Shown: one piece after another, positions 1-12,221 of the stretch
Layout of the letters: each line of letters opens with the position of its first letter
Numbering within the stretch: position 1 is the first letter of the stretch
Source: Castanea sativa
Lineage: Eukaryota > Streptophyta > Magnoliopsida > Fagales > Fagaceae
NCBI RefSeq assembly: GCF_040712315.1
Contig: NC_134013.1
Coordinates: 10,141,001-10,205,000, forward strand
Length of the DNA: 64,000 bases
Reading direction: 5' to 3'
Translations under genes and position numbers: made by a program
The notes under the pieces: model-generated
Told to the model about the DNA's origin: nothing
Seen by the model: the letters and a program-made list of their open reading frames with translations, nothing else
Database searches by the model: none

Positions 1-489
1 CAACATATCATAGCCAAATTGAACTCAAAATAAGATATAAGAAATAAGTTTAAGCTTTTTTTTCCTCAAGAGAATTAGATAAGTTTAATTAAGCTAACTA
101 AGGTAATATGATTTAATTCGTGTTGGATTGTACAAAATCATTCTATTTGTTTATATATATTGGTTAGCATGATTAAATTAAGTTGCAGGATTTCTTAAGA
201 ATGAGATTACACCTAGGTATACGCTTCAATTAAGATAATTTTTTAATTCCAAGTAATGAACATTAGTATTACCGTGGAAAATATAAATCAATACTGCATG
301 CATGTCCATGGTCATAAAATGGATGCAATAGTTAAACATTGTAAGTGTCCAAAAGTTATTTCCTTAAAAATTTTAAATTGTAAGTTTTTTTTTTTTTTAG
401 TGAAGATAAATGGTAAGAATTAGAGATTAGATCTTTTTGTATAACAAAAAATATATATATATATAGTATGTCTGACTTACGATAATGTA

Positions 490-1440
490 ATTTACATCAT
501 AATTTGTCGAAAAATATATGAAAATAACCATATAAAGCTAAGTTATAATCTCAAATACAAAGAAAACGAGGAACACCATACGGTCCATACCTATCAATCA
601 TAATATTTTGTTTCCTCTTCCAAGTTATCCTAAGAAATAAGAAGTTCAAAATTAGCATAGATTTAGATGAGATTGAAAGAACATTAGCAAGAATTTATAT
701 GGTATTTAATTTAAAAATTACAAAGCCATTTAGAAAATAAAATAAACAAATGGGAGGCAAATGATCATGTACTAAATCAATAAAACGCATTCCACTTATT
801 TAGACACAAACAATTTTAATGGGTAAAACACAATTATGTAAAAAAAAAACTATAAACATGAATACAAAAAAGAAAAAGAAAAAAAGAAGACTATCATTTG
901 AAAATTCAAAAAAAGAAAAAGAAAAAAAGAAACATGGTATTTACAACCCTAGAAAAGAAAATCCAGTACAAACCTTTACATCGTAATTTTTCAAAAAAAA
1001 AAAAAATGAAAATAACCATATAAAGCTAAGTTATAATCCCAAATATAAAGAAAAAGAGGATCATACGGTTCATACCTATCAATCATAATATTTTGTTTCC
1101 TCTTTCAAGTTATCCTAAGAAGGTAAAAAATTAGCATAAATTTAGATGAGATTAAAAGAAAATTAGCAAAAAATTTTATGTAGTATTTAATTTAAAAAAT
1201 TACAAAGCCATTAATAAAATAAAATAAACAAATGGGGAAATGGTCATGTACTAAAACAAAACAAAAAAATGCATTCCAATTCCTTAGATACAAAAAAAAT
1301 TTAATGGGTAAAACGCGATTATGTAAAGAAAAATTCTGGACATGAATACAAAGAAATAGATTATTAATTGAAAATTGAAAAAGAGAAAAAAGAAACATAG
1401 TATTTACAACCCCGGAATAGAAATCCAATACAAACTACAA
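490..1440. repeat. Tandem duplication, period about 488 bp
   Basis: The text beginning ataaccatataaagctaag at 524 recurs at 1012. The two units then run in parallel (cctatcaatcataatatttt, aaaattagcata, caaatggg, ttttaatgggtaaaac) for over 350 bp with small indels. No coding potential is visible in either unit. Confidence 0.8.
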
Positions 1441-1639
1441 ACCATAAAAATTGCAATAGAAAAGCAAAGAAGTTGAAGGGAAGAAAAAGAAAAACTGACC
1501 TCAAATAAACTTTCCAATTTTAATTGTAATTTGGTGACCTCAAATAGACTTTAATTTCAAAATCTATATATAAAAAATTAAAGAGGGAAAATGGGATTGA
1601 TTAAAGAGGATGTGTGAAGTGGAAACCCAAAAAAAAAAA

Positions 1640-1733
1640 AAAGGAAAAAAAAAAATTTGTGATGTCGCTATGATGTGGCTCAATTGGAGCGTAGTAATAA
1701 TAAATGCTACGCTTTAGCTTTTATATATATAGA
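1640..1733 (-). mobile_element. Helitron-type 5' terminus
   Basis: Read on the minus strand, the sequence starting at 1733 is TCTATATATATAAAAGC preceded by A. This is the TC...TATATAAAA 5' end shared with the other Helitron-like elements at 16,544 and 50,403. The 3' CTRR end was not located, so the extent is unknown; the 488-bp tandem duplication may lie inside the element. Confidence 0.4.
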
Positions 1734-2070
1734 TTATTAGCATCAAAGGTATCATACCATATATATCTTAGCTAATAGCTAATTGGATTTAGAACGATAA
1801 ATTGAACATTGCCATTAAAACTACAAAGTTAATTAACTTCAAGATTGCTTTTTAAAAGATCAAATTGTGTACTTTTGATCATTAACCTTTGATTTCAAAA
1901 TCATCCTTATTCTGTAAAATGTATATGGTCCTTCCCATTATGTAATAGGTGGGAAAAAAAAGTTCTTCCTATTATGTAATAGATGGAAAAAAACTGATAA
2001 CGTAACAAAAAAAAATTTATGAGTTCAATGCCACACCGATGACATGGAGCTTCTGACGACGTGTTAATTT

Positions 2071-2251
2071 TTTTTATTTTTTTTTATACAAGTTAAAATT
2101 TCTACTCTAGCCTAATTTAAGTATATATGTGTGTGAAACTCCCTCTTGGAGACTTGAACTCCGGCCTTTGCCCTCCACACCCCACACCCCACACCCCACA
2201 TACACTTATACTTATAGAGTAACCATCGTACCAAGGGTGTGCGGTGGTACA
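2071..2251 (-). mobile_element. tRNA-derived SINE with 12-bp target duplication
   Basis: On the minus strand the element starts near 2251 with a Pol III A-box-like stretch (ccttggtacgatggttac). It carries a B-box-like motif (ggagttcaagtctcc) and ends in an A/T-rich tail near 2071. The direct repeat ACGTGTTAATTT flanks it at 2059-2070 and 2252-2263. It belongs to the same family as the copies at 28,493-28,655 and 11,360-11,480. Confidence 0.8.
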
Positions 2252-2263
2252 ACGTGTTAATTT

Positions 2264-3149
2264 CTTTCATCACATCAACATATTTCATCCCTTAGATCAT
2301 TAGATGACAGTAATGATATTTTTCAAAGCAGTTTTGGAAGTATAAAGATTAAAATTGATGATGTCATTAATCAGAGGTTAGACTCATTCTACTAACACTT
2401 GCAAGAAATATAGAGGCTCTCAAAAGGACCGATAGGGGAGATCCTCTAATGCTTAAATCAGTAGCAAATCAAAGAAAAACTTCTCAAGAAAATTGAGAAT
2501 GTGTACGTAGCTTCTTAATTAAGAAGGGATTACTCAAACATTTTTAGATTTTCAAGCATACACAAATCCAAAGCAAGGAGTTGGCACTAAAATGACACAG
2601 ATGAATTACATTGGAAAATTTTCAAACAGATGAGCAGTTTAACTAAGACTTTCCGCAATCATTATATGCTTTATTTGATGAGGTTGTATTAAATTTGGTA
2701 ATCATAAACAATAAATTTAATGACACAAAAGATTCAGAATTTTTTTTTTCTTACAATTAATTATTCAAGTGTTATGCTGTGCATTCTAAAAAAAAAAAAA
2801 GTGTTATGCTGTGTTTAGTGTACACTAAAAATAGTGTCAAAGACTCAAAATGTGACTCATCTAAAAGTATAGAAAGTATCTTATAGGTTTTATACGCTCG
2901 GTCTGTATAAGATTTTCTCCTAAAAGTAATATTACACCCCATAACTTGTCAATGTTATAAAATTTTCTACTTAACCAAAGACAATAAAAAGAAAGAGAAT
3001 ATAAAATCCACAGCAGCAAAAATATTTGTTACACTTTCCAATACTTGAGTCGGTTACACAGTAAGTCTTTTTTCATTTTTGCACTTCCAGAATTTAATTT
3101 TGTGCCAATCACTTGGCTTCTAGTGCATACTCCATAGTCCATACACACA
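2264..3149. other. Intergenic, 3' flank of the lectin gene
   Basis: No gene is seen. From about 2,510 the text is paralogous to 15,860 onward (for example caaagcaaggagttggcac), so this is the left edge of the duplicated block. The last few hundred bases before 3,149 should include the lectin 3' UTR; no clear polyadenylation signal could be fixed. Confidence 0.5.
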
Positions 3150-6100
3150 TTACTGGTAAAAATTGAATTGGTACTGTGGTGGGCAGTACCCTTTGGGCTC
3201 CCTGCAAACTCGATCACTCGACGAGGGTTGTATATGGACTCCAATGGCATATAGGAAAGAGGATGCTCTTCCATGGAACCCGATTATCTTTCCTTCATCC
3301 TTTGTGGAAGTGAAATATGTGCCAGTTTCCTCCCCATATGGTCCATACCTCCTCCTATTTGTATAGAATGTGAGAGACTTGATCACTTTCCTACATTCAT
3401 CTCCAGCAATAGAGTCGTAATAGCCACTTATGCAAGTAAGGAATTCTTGTGGGTACTCAAATTGGATCTGTTTGTTATTTCATAAAGAGAACATTATATA
3501 CAGCCCTATTACAACAAACAATAACAACAACAAAATATAACAACAAAACAAAAAAAAAGCAAATAAGTTAAGAGGGCAAAAGTACCATAATTGTAACAAA
3601 AAGTTTATGGACACAAAATTTTTCATTAACTTTTTTTACAACGAAATATGTTGTAAATTGTGATTGATGTGTAATAAAAAATATGGTAGTAGTAGGCCTA
3701 TCACTTATACGGTTAGACCAATCACAATTTATCATATTTGCAAATTGTGAAAAATGTTGTGCCGTAGAAATCACTCTTACTGTAAAGCATTAGCAAGGTG
3801 TAACATAGTACCAGATGGGGGGTGCCCTCGTTGCCACATCCATGTTTAACTGACCAAATGGATTGGCCATTGCAATCATACTCCATCTGTATAGAATAAA
3901 TGGCTTCACCCTTGGTAAGGAAAATCTTCTTGATCCCAGTGAACACCTTGTCATCCCATGGCTGACCACCATCCCCACCCCATGGCCCTAGTCCACATGG
4001 AGCTGGTTCTTTCACCATTCCTGCTGGGAGACCCACTGATCCATATGGGGCTGGTCTTTTCACCATTCCAACCATGAGAACCCCTTGTCCACATGGACCT
4101 GGTCCTTGCACTGGCCCAGAAACAACCTGCTATAAGATAAAGATTTTAGATGACTAACATAGTAACATGTTAATGGACTAAAATGAGATTATCAGATTAG
4201 GACATTTCAATGCTCAAATTTAATTTTGTTTGAGTTTCAAAGAACTAGTTACGTACCTCGGGAATTCTCATGCCACCCATGTTGAATGCGTCAATAGGAG
4301 GACGAGGTAGTGCCGGTTTTCTTTCCATAACATAGACTCCAATGCTGTGAACAAACCATCCTTGTCTCCCATGGAATCCTACAATAATCCCATCTTTTGA
4401 GCCAGAGGAGAAAGGGATCCCTTGTTCATCTCCAAAAGGTCCATACTTCTTCATGTTAGTGTGAAATGTGATGGATTTGATAATTGTTGGTCCCCTTAAG
4501 ATTAATGATCCATAATATCCACTTATGTGAGTCAAGAACTCATTTGGATATTCAAATCTTACCTGATCCACAACAACCCACCATAATTTGTATGAGACCA
4601 AATTATATATGTACATGTTTCATTAGGCTCAAGATATTAAAACAAAACATGTTGTAAGAAACAGTATAAAAAAACATACCTATAGGCTATAGATATATTT
4701 CAAATTTCAAATTTCAAATTTGAACTAAAAACTCAAGACTAAAACAACAGTTATATATGTTATGTTATTTCTTTTATTATATTTCGATTTAAGAGCATGC
4801 TTAGATTAACTTGATATAATTTTATAAGATGTTATAAAAATTCAACTAATAAAAAATTAGTTAAATTTAGTAAATATTTATCTTCAAATTTTAGCTGTGT
4901 TTTTAAGGAATATAACAGGATTCGTCGGAGATAATGTGTGATAAATTTTTTCATGCACTTATTTAGCCAAAAAAGAAGACTCATTTATTGTCTCATGTTA
5001 TTATAAATTCAAACGATTTTGCTTTTTTGTTTAATTTAAATCCAATATATAGACTGATCTAATGATTCAAATTATAGAAAAATATTAATACATGAAAATG
5101 TTGATGTTTAATATAAATAATAAAAAATGGAACTAAAAATATTAATTTTAATAATTTAATTGCTAAATATAATATTATAACGTTTGACCAAAATAAACAA
5201 TTTATACTATTTATAAAAGCATTGAATTTTAGTTAACTTAAAATATTGAGTATTTTTGTCTAGTTTGTAAATAAAAAAAATACATATGTATATGCAATAT
5301 ATGGTATCGTATGTATACTTTAGAGCATTCATATTGAATCTTGTAAATGCCATATGTTAGTAATATTTAGCATCAATGCCCAAAAACCCCCTATTACCCA
5401 GTCTTGCAAAGTTTTGGAATTGCAACAAATATTACAATTGTGCTACAGTGTCATCCTATTTTTATGATGGTATTGTAGCTCAATTGCAAAAAAAAAAAAA
5501 AAAAAAAAAAATCAAATTTATTCCTCATCTCATTCTTTTAATCCTTTTGATTTTTTCTCTCTCCTCTATCTTTCTCTTTCTCTGGTCTTAGTCCATTTCT
5601 TTCTCACTCTCTCTTTCCTCACATCTCTAGTGGTTGGGCCTCCATGCCGACGAAGCAAAGATCAAAGCTTCTCCACCGATCTATTGGCTGAGGGGTATTG
5701 TGAGTCGGATTTGGTGGCAGAGGAGTGGTGGGTTGTGGGTTTAGGTCGTGGTAGGTTTGTGGCATGGTGGTTGTGGGTCTGGGTCGTAGTGGGTCTCTGG
5801 TGGGTGGGGTGTGGTGGGGCATGGCGAGTCATTGTGGTGCAGTGGTGGCGTGGGGTTTTGGGTTTTGTTTGGTTGTTGTGTGTGTGTGTGTGTGTTTTTT
5901 TTTTCTCTTGGTGGTAGTGTGTGTGTGCGCGCGCGTGTGTGTGTGTGTTTTTGTTGGTGATTCTTGTGGTTCTTGTTGGTGGGTTTGGTGGTTTTTTTAA
6001 TGGGTTTGCAAGTTGGCATAGTGGTGGCGTGGTGGTGGTGGAAGTTGCTGGCTAGTGTCTGGTAGGTTAAACGGGATGTGAGTGGTGGTTTTTTAATGGG

Positions 6101-8528
6101 TTTTGCTGGAGCCCGGATGCCTGGAGAGAGAGAGAGAGAGAGAGTAAAAAAAGAAAATTTAAATAAAGTGGCAAAAGAAATAGAGTTTGGAAAATTGGGT
6201 GTGTTGTAAAATGGTATGATATAATAAATAAAGTAACTTTTAAGATGGTAAAATGAGATGTGATATTGATTGTATATATCTCTAAATCAAAGATTGGAGC
6301 CATGTGTGTTAACAGATTAAGATATTCACCTTTTCCAATGTCAGTCCTCCACTGCCACCGTTCTTGTTTCCCCATATAGCTTGGCCATTGCGATCATAGC
6401 AAACTTTAATGGAAAAAAGACCACCAGAGCGTGTTAATTGAATCTCACGCACGCCTGTATAGCATGATCCATCATCAAATTGCATTCCTCCAGTGCCACC
6501 CCAAGGTCCACATGACACAACCTTGGATCCCTTGGCAATTTGGGCAGGACCATTATATACCTATAAGGATTTATATATTTTTTAAAATTTTAATCTATAT
6601 ATGAATGCAATTATTGAATTATATATATGATGCAACAGCAGAAAATACCACCAACCTTGTTATTGTTTACATATTCTCCTACAAACCTATTTGGGAACAT
6701 ATTATCGTCAGTCTGCCTCATGTTTGAATAGCCCTTGGCAACTTCGGCGTATTCACCTAAGAATCTTTTTGGTTGGAACATGTTATCTTCAGTATGCTTC
6801 ATGTTAGTTTGCCTCATGTTAGAATTACCATTGACAACTTCAGCATATTCTCCTAAAAATCTGTTTTGTTGAAACATATTATCCTCCATCTGCCTCATGT
6901 TAGTCTGCCTCATGTTTAAATTACTCTTGGCAACTTCAGTATATTCGCCTGAATATTTGTTTTGTTGGAACATATTATCCTCAGTCTGCCTCATATTTGA
7001 ATAACCCTTGAAAGCTTCGATAATGCCAAACTCCTGAAGCATATATTTGATTTCGACTTTATACAAATATATAAACACAGCACATAAAACATTTTCCGAC
7101 ATTTGGTTATTATGATTTAAAATTACTTTAGAACAACTAAATCAGCCTAAAAAATACAATACAAATAAAATTATTTTAATAAGCACAATCAAAATAAGAA
7201 TGGAACAACATGAAAAAAAAAAAAAACCTAAAACTATTAACTAAATTTACAATTTCATTTGCGTAGTTACAAAAACTTGAAATATATAGAAGGGCATTCA
7301 AAAGTTTTTTCGTGTGACTTTGAAATGTTTGGGGTCGGTTCCCAAAGTTTTTAGGCATATAATGGCTATTTTTGAAGTTTCTGAAGTTATTTTTGTCATT
7401 TCAACAATTATAAGGGGTACTTTTTAATTTTGGTGGTTTAAGGGGAGTATTTTAGTCCTGGTAAAGTTAAAAGTTTTGAAGGTATTTTGATCATTTTGAA
7501 ATTTTCAAAGTTATTTTGGTCGTTTTGTAAGTTCGGGAGTATTTTCGTCATTTTGAAAATTTTAAAGAAATTTATATTCTATTATTTTAGAACTTTTCAG
7601 GTATTTTCGTCATTTTAAAGACTTCTAAAGATGTTTTGTAATTTTTAAGGTTTAATGTTATATGTTTTGGATATTTTAGAGATATTTATATCATTTTACT
7701 TTTTAGGATATTTTGGATCTTTTAGAGATTTTCAAAAGTATTTTTATCATTTTAGAGGTTTTAACTCTTAAGGAACTTTTTGGTTATATTGAAGATTTTT
7801 GGTGGCATTAGGAGGTTCTAACACTATTTTGGTTATGTTGGAGATTTTGGGGTATTTTGTCATATTAGAGATTTTTGTTTTGCTGAAAATGTTTTAAAAC
7901 TCCTAAAAGGTACATAAAATATTTTTCAGTCCTAAAGAAAGTGATTTTCCTAATCAACAAAAAATGAATGTTGGACCTTTTTCAATTGCCCGATACGCTT
8001 GTGAAGAAAACCTTTTTTTTTGGGAAAAATTGACCAACTAAACAAATGAAAGTCGAAAGCGTAATAACAATTTGAAAACCATTGAATGGTTTATAATATA
8101 TTTTCATTGAACCACATGACATAATCACATATTTTAATATGTAATTTTTATTACATGGTATATGATATTTAGAGAAAAATTTAAAAACACACCTTATTCT
8201 TAGTTTCAAATTCATTGAAAACTCGGTTATTAGGCGCAAATGTGTAGTCCTCATTCTCTCCTACCACCAGTCTCATGTTTGTGTATCCTTTCTCATATGA
8301 GTCATACTCTTCATAATTCTGCATCACAATTCAGTATACACTCATTGTAAACCAATAAAATTTGCATGAAAGGATGTAAATTATAAAACAAAGGAAAATA
8401 CATACACAATAAGAAAAAAATATATGGTATATGCCAAAGATTGATTCTTTAGTGGCTATCCTCGTCTTTACAGAACCAAATGAAAGGTAGCTGAAAATTA
8501 AGTAAAGCAAGATCAATCAACTTACCAT
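3150..8528 (-). CDS. Two-domain jacalin-related lectin with N-terminal repeat module
   Basis: Predicted mannose/glucose-type jacalin-related lectin of about 558 residues. Exons (minus): 8528-8526 (ATG only, followed at once by GTAAG), 8318-8193, 7033-6656, 6560-6330, 4562-4257, 4126-3812, 3467-3150. All introns are GT-AG and phase 0, and all joins stay open. Residues 1-169 are not jacalin: exon 2 plus exon 3, the latter with four copies of an NMRQT..EDNMF..RF.GEY motif. Jacalin domain 1 (exons 4-5) shows SCGPWGG, ISGYYG and GFHGRQGWFVHSIGVYV. Domain 2 (exons 6-7) follows a Pro/Gly-rich linker and shows GPWGGDGG, ISGYYD and GFHGRASSFLYAIGVHI. There is no signal peptide, so a cytosolic/nuclear or storage location is inferred. 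Each jacalin domain is split by an intron at the same place, as expected from domain duplication. The sugar specificity is not provable from sequence. Exon 1 being a bare start codon is the least certain point. Confidence 0.88.
5350..6140. repeat. Low-complexity block inside lectin intron 4
   Basis: The intron between lectin exons 4 and 5 holds an A-run (5488-5511), a T/C-rich stretch, a strongly strand-biased G/T region (5697-6060, gtggtgg/tgggt motifs), (TG)n runs at 5879-5896 and 5922-5949, and a (GA)n run at 6123-6144. The Gly/Val/Trp- or Pro/Thr-rich frames here are composition artefacts. The block may be a degenerate transposon, but no termini were found. Confidence 0.6.
6656..7033 (-). 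repeat. Exon encoding four tandem protein repeats
   Basis: Lectin exon 3 (126 codons, phase 0 both ends) encodes four consecutive units of 23-32 residues. Each has an NMRQT start (units 2 and 3 have a doubled NMRQT/NMRQ or NMRQT/NMKH), an EDNMF or DDNMF core and an (R/K)(F/Y)xGEY segment; units 1-3 end in (T/A)EV. The repeats are nearly identical at DNA level too, implying recent expansion. Exon 2 contains a degenerate relative (KGYTNMR ... ENEDYTF ... NRVF). I do not recognise this module from a named domain family. Confidence 0.85.
7370..7900. repeat. Decayed minisatellite in lectin intron 2
   Basis: The intron between lectin exons 2 and 3 contains a diverged array of a short phrase resembling ggtattttcgtcattttgaa, recurring roughly every 40-60 bases (for example near 7480, 7540, 7600, 7740 and 7850), separated by gag/aag-ttt words. 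Spacing is irregular and units differ by many substitutions, so this is an old array. Confidence 0.6.
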
Positions 8529-8613
8529 TGTTTTCCAATAATGAGAAGAAACAGCACAATGGATGTATGGGACGAGGGAAGTTGTATTGCAAGTCTAACC
8601 GGAGGAGTTTGAG

Positions 8614-8622
8614 GTATTTATA
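8614..8622 (-). promoter_or_regulatory. TATA box of the lectin gene
   Basis: On the minus strand the sequence reads CTATAAATA, about 90 bp upstream of the predicted start codon at 8528. That spacing suits a plant core promoter with a short 5' leader. Confidence 0.65.
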
Positions 8623-8830
8623 GAGAAAAATGGTTTTTTCATGCTAAACACTACTTTCCAAAATAACTTCTACTAAGAATTTATTCTCTAAATTATAAAA
8701 TTCCTGAACGCAACTTCATTCTAAGTTCTGTTTTTTTTTTTTTTTTTTTTTTTTTTTTGAGAACATTCTAAGTTCTGTTTTTGAAATCAATCAAGAATCA
8801 CCACCGAAAGCTACTTCACTTTGAACAAAA

Positions 8831-8832
<2 letters not shown>

Positions 8833-8896
<64 letters not shown>
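8833..8896. repeat. (TA)n microsatellite
   Basis: About 32 uninterrupted AT dinucleotides. It lies just upstream of the lectin promoter and is likely length-polymorphic. Confidence 0.98.
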
Positions 8897-8900
<4 letters not shown>

Positions 8901-8960
8901 ATATATGTTTCATGCGTCAGCTCCATATATAATTTCATTTTTGTAGGTATATTAGAGTCT

Positions 8961-9632
8961 AAGGGTCCGTTTGGATAGAACTTATTGCTGAAAACTGAAA
9001 ACTGAAAACTGAAAACACTGTAGCAAAATAATTTTTAAATGTGTGAATAGTACCGTGGGACCCATTTTTAATATAAAAAAATCTGTAAAGTGAAGTTTGT
9101 GGGTCCCATGAACAGTACAGGGGACCCACAAATGTGCTGAAAGTCAACAAAATGCGGCTATTGTTCATGCACAGTAACATGAACAGTAGCCTTGTCCCCC
9201 CTGACCCGTGCTGCAGCAGCAGAAGAAGAAGAAAAAAAAAAAAAAAAGAGAAAACTCAGACGCAGAAAACGCAGAAAACGCTGTATCCAAACACCCTCTA
9301 AGTATGTGTTTGGATAGGGTTTCCTGCGTCCACATTTGCGTGTTTGCGCGTTTTACTCCTCTCTTTTTTTTTCTTTTTTTTTGGCCACGCATTTCAGGAG
9401 CAAATAACACTGTTATGGATACTGTTTATGCACTGTTCATGAACAGTAGCCGCAACTTTTGACTAATTCAACTGTAAATAGTACACTATGTACTGTTTAT
9501 GGGACTCACAAACTTCACTTTTCAGCAACTTTTTCATTAAAAATGGGTCTCACTGCACTATTCACACATTTAAAAATTATTCTGCTACAGTGTTTTCAGT
9601 TTTCAGCAATAAGTTCTATCCAAACGAACTCT
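8961..9632. mobile_element. Two abutting inverted-repeat MITEs
   Basis: The outer ends mirror each other: aagggtccgtttggatag at 8961 and the reverse complement of ctatccaaacgaactct at 9632, with about 200 bp of recognisable inverted similarity (gctgaaaactgaaaa, acccatttttaat, gaacagta). At 9285-9315 two inner ends meet (atccaaacaccctct then gtatgtgtttggatag). This is best read as two elements of one hAT-like family in opposite orientation, 8961-9299 and 9301-9632. A third copy is at 28,057-28,340. Confidence 0.65.
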
Positions 9633-11359
9633 AATTCTAATTGGGCCCAAGAAAAATAAAACTCTAGTGCCCTCCATCAAATCTGCCCAAACAAGTTAAT
9701 TATTATTTAGTTGTTAAGGAAATATATATTTTTTTAATTATTAGAAATAGGACATGAAAGTTGCATTATGTCCCTTTTCCTTTGATCAACCTAATGATTA
9801 TTTAAAATAAATCATTATTACTAGTATTTTTTAACTTTATTTTTTACATAAAGTAAAATCTTATGATCATTGATATAATTCTATTTAGTCTATGAGGACC
9901 TCTTGTAGGTTTAGTTTAGGATCTCAATTCTAATAACCTTGGTTTTACTTGTAAATTACTATTAAAAAAAAACATAGCAAAAATTTTAGAAGAAAAAAAT
10001 TTCAAAAATTGAATATTTAAATATAAGAAAATGTCACATTCGCCTAAAGCCCCAAAATACATTGAGCTGAACCTGCTGTCCTGGTTCCAAAATTCAATGC
10101 CACCCTTCTTGGTAGCACATGGCTGAAGCCTAAAGGTCTCAATAAGGCAATAAGCACCTTTGAATGAATATTTGGGTCAATACCATAATCCAAATTACAG
10201 TGGCAAGCTTTTGCCAAATGGAACACTATGTTGCAACCATAGGCCAGTTGATACTCTGTCCACTTCCTTTTATTCTTTTTACTTTTTCAAATGAAGAAGA
10301 GTCCTTTGGTCAAAAATCGTCGTCCTTTTACATGTTGATAAGAGTGGAATCCTTTTGACCACTTTTTTGAAACACCATGATACCATATATTATCATGAAT
10401 GTTAATTTGAAATATTTTTTTAATGATTAATAACAAATCATGTTATGAAGTATAATTTATAGCATCTCAAGCATAACTCAAAAAATTTCAAACATAACAT
10501 AACTTTTATATTCTTCAAAAAAAAAAAACCTTAACAATTATATCACTATAACAAAAAAAATTTTGAGTGTTAATAATTCTGTGTATATAAAGTTATTATT
10601 TATGCAATGCCCATAAGCAAATGATTGCCTCTCGATTACCCAATCTGATTTGCCAAAAGATATTTAATTTATGTGAAAGGAAATAGGCAACTAACTAAGA
10701 TTCCAATGCCATGGGGCCACAGGCTCTTTCGGGATTGGAATAGTATTTTATATCCTAATTTGAAAAGAAACATTTGATTTATGTTCATCAAAAAATCATT
10801 TGATTCATTTCCACGTGATCCAAGCGAGTGTGATATTATTATTTGAGAATTGGCATGTTGTTTACGTTGGTGTTGGTGACGATATCATAGATGACACACT
10901 CGAGAATCTGAGAAATGAAGTAATGAAAGATTGAAGACTTGGACAAGTGAAACGTTCGTACCGACGTAAACGGAACGGAGACTTCGATAGTAACGAGAAA
11001 CAAACGGCGCATGAACGGTGTCCCATTGCTTACTATTTACTCATTTACTAAACTCGGGTTTGATTGTTTGAACCCTGGTATGGGAAAAGTAAGAAAGAAA
11101 CAAAGAAATGAACGACTTTTGTTTTAAAAAATTTTGTTTTTTGTTTTTTATATAATTTTTTATATTCATTTTTAAACTAATTTTTAGTTTTTTTTTTAGT
11201 GTGGTAATATATCAAAATAAAAGTTACTAAAAATTATATCTTTTGATAAACACTAACTATAAAACATAAATAAAAGGTCTAAGATGTATGGATACTTTCA
11301 TTTTTGGTCACATACCTATATTCAATGTGTATCAATACCTTTAAAATATGTACCAATTT
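9633..11359. other. Intergenic part of duplicated block A
   Basis: No gene is supported. The minus-strand 60-codon frame at 10044-10226 has no motif I recognise. The segments at 10,250-10,370 and 10,690-11,090 have clear paralogues at 19,900-19,990 and 20,830-21,480. Confidence 0.5.
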
Positions 11360-11480
11360 TTATTTTATTTTATACAAGATAGAATTTATACTCTAGCTTA
11401 ATCTAAGTATATATATGTGCGTGATACTCCTTCCTGGAGACTCAAACCCCGACCCTTGTCCCCCACACCTCACAAACACT
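11360..11480 (-). mobile_element. Truncated SINE, same family as 2,071-2,251
   Basis: Shares the phrases actctagctta, taagtatatatatgtg and gagactcaaaccccgacc with the SINE at 2,071-2,251 but lacks the tRNA-like 5' (A-box) end beyond 11,480. No target duplication is visible. Confidence 0.55.
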
Positions 11481-11686
11481 TAAATTTTTTTTTTTAAGTG
11501 TCAATACTTCTAGGGTATGCCCATGATATGGCTTGAATACCATTGTAATCCAACCTCCAATAATGAGAGATAGCCTAAACGTGTAATAATTTTTATTTAT
11601 ACTTTCTATATATTGGTTTCAATGTTAAAAACTTATTTATTTATCTTATATTTGTTCTTTTGAATCTTGATTGTATTCTAAATATC

Positions 11687-11852
11687 CTTTTTTTTTTTTG
11701 GAGAGGGTTTTAACCTATGGCGTTCGCTCCTGATGATAGCTCTTTATCATCAGACCAAGATACCAATCAGTTTTTGGTGTAGACGGGGATTGAACCCCAG
11801 ATCTCTTATATAACCATCGGAGACTTTACCAGTTGAGCTAACTGGAATCCAC
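11687..11852 (-). mobile_element. tRNA-derived SINE with 11-bp target duplication
   Basis: On the minus strand from 11852 the head is tRNA-like: an A box (TTAGCTCAACTGGTAAAG) and, about 40 bp on, a B box (GGGTTCAATCCCC). A non-tRNA body follows, ending in an oligo-A tail at 11,687-11,700. The direct repeat TTCTAAATATC flanks it at 11676-11686 and 11853-11863. This family differs from the SINE at 2,071. Confidence 0.88.
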
Positions 11853-11863
11853 TTCTAAATATC

Positions 11864-12184
11864 ATTTAAATGGCCATGGATTCACTTTATTATTTATTAT
11901 TGCTCTTAAATTAATATATTCTAAAAATATATATTTAATAAGTAATAAATACACATATCCTTGATGTATCATACTCTAAATTTTTTTTTAAATATCGTAT
12001 ATTTGTACCCGTACTTGTACCCATATCATACCCATATTCATAACAGTGACCGTGCATATTAGTAAAAGCCAAACATACATGACCTCGTTTTTCTTTTCCA
12101 TAAAATGATTGATTGAATTTCAACTCTGTTAATTAACGAATTTAATGTGTAATCGGTGGCAGTGCCACCTTATGGCCAGACCTT

Positions 12185-12221
<37 letters not shown>

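Larger units (their letters stand above)
1..2058. other. AT-rich intergenic DNA
   Basis: No gene is seen. The stretch holds short A/T runs, a TA microsatellite near 451-465, a 488-bp tandem duplication (listed separately) and a Helitron-type 5' end near 1,733. The open frame on the minus strand at 1192-1428 is a low-complexity Phe/Leu-rich shadow. Confidence 0.6.

Noticed and set aside
5630..6019. Overlapping Gly/Val/Trp-rich and Pro/Thr/His-rich frames
   Set aside because: They come from GT-rich low-complexity DNA inside a lectin intron.
10044..10226. Minus-strand 60-codon frame with a protein-like feel
   Set aside because: No motif recognised and no supporting neighbours; could be a remnant of an unknown gene but is too short to call.
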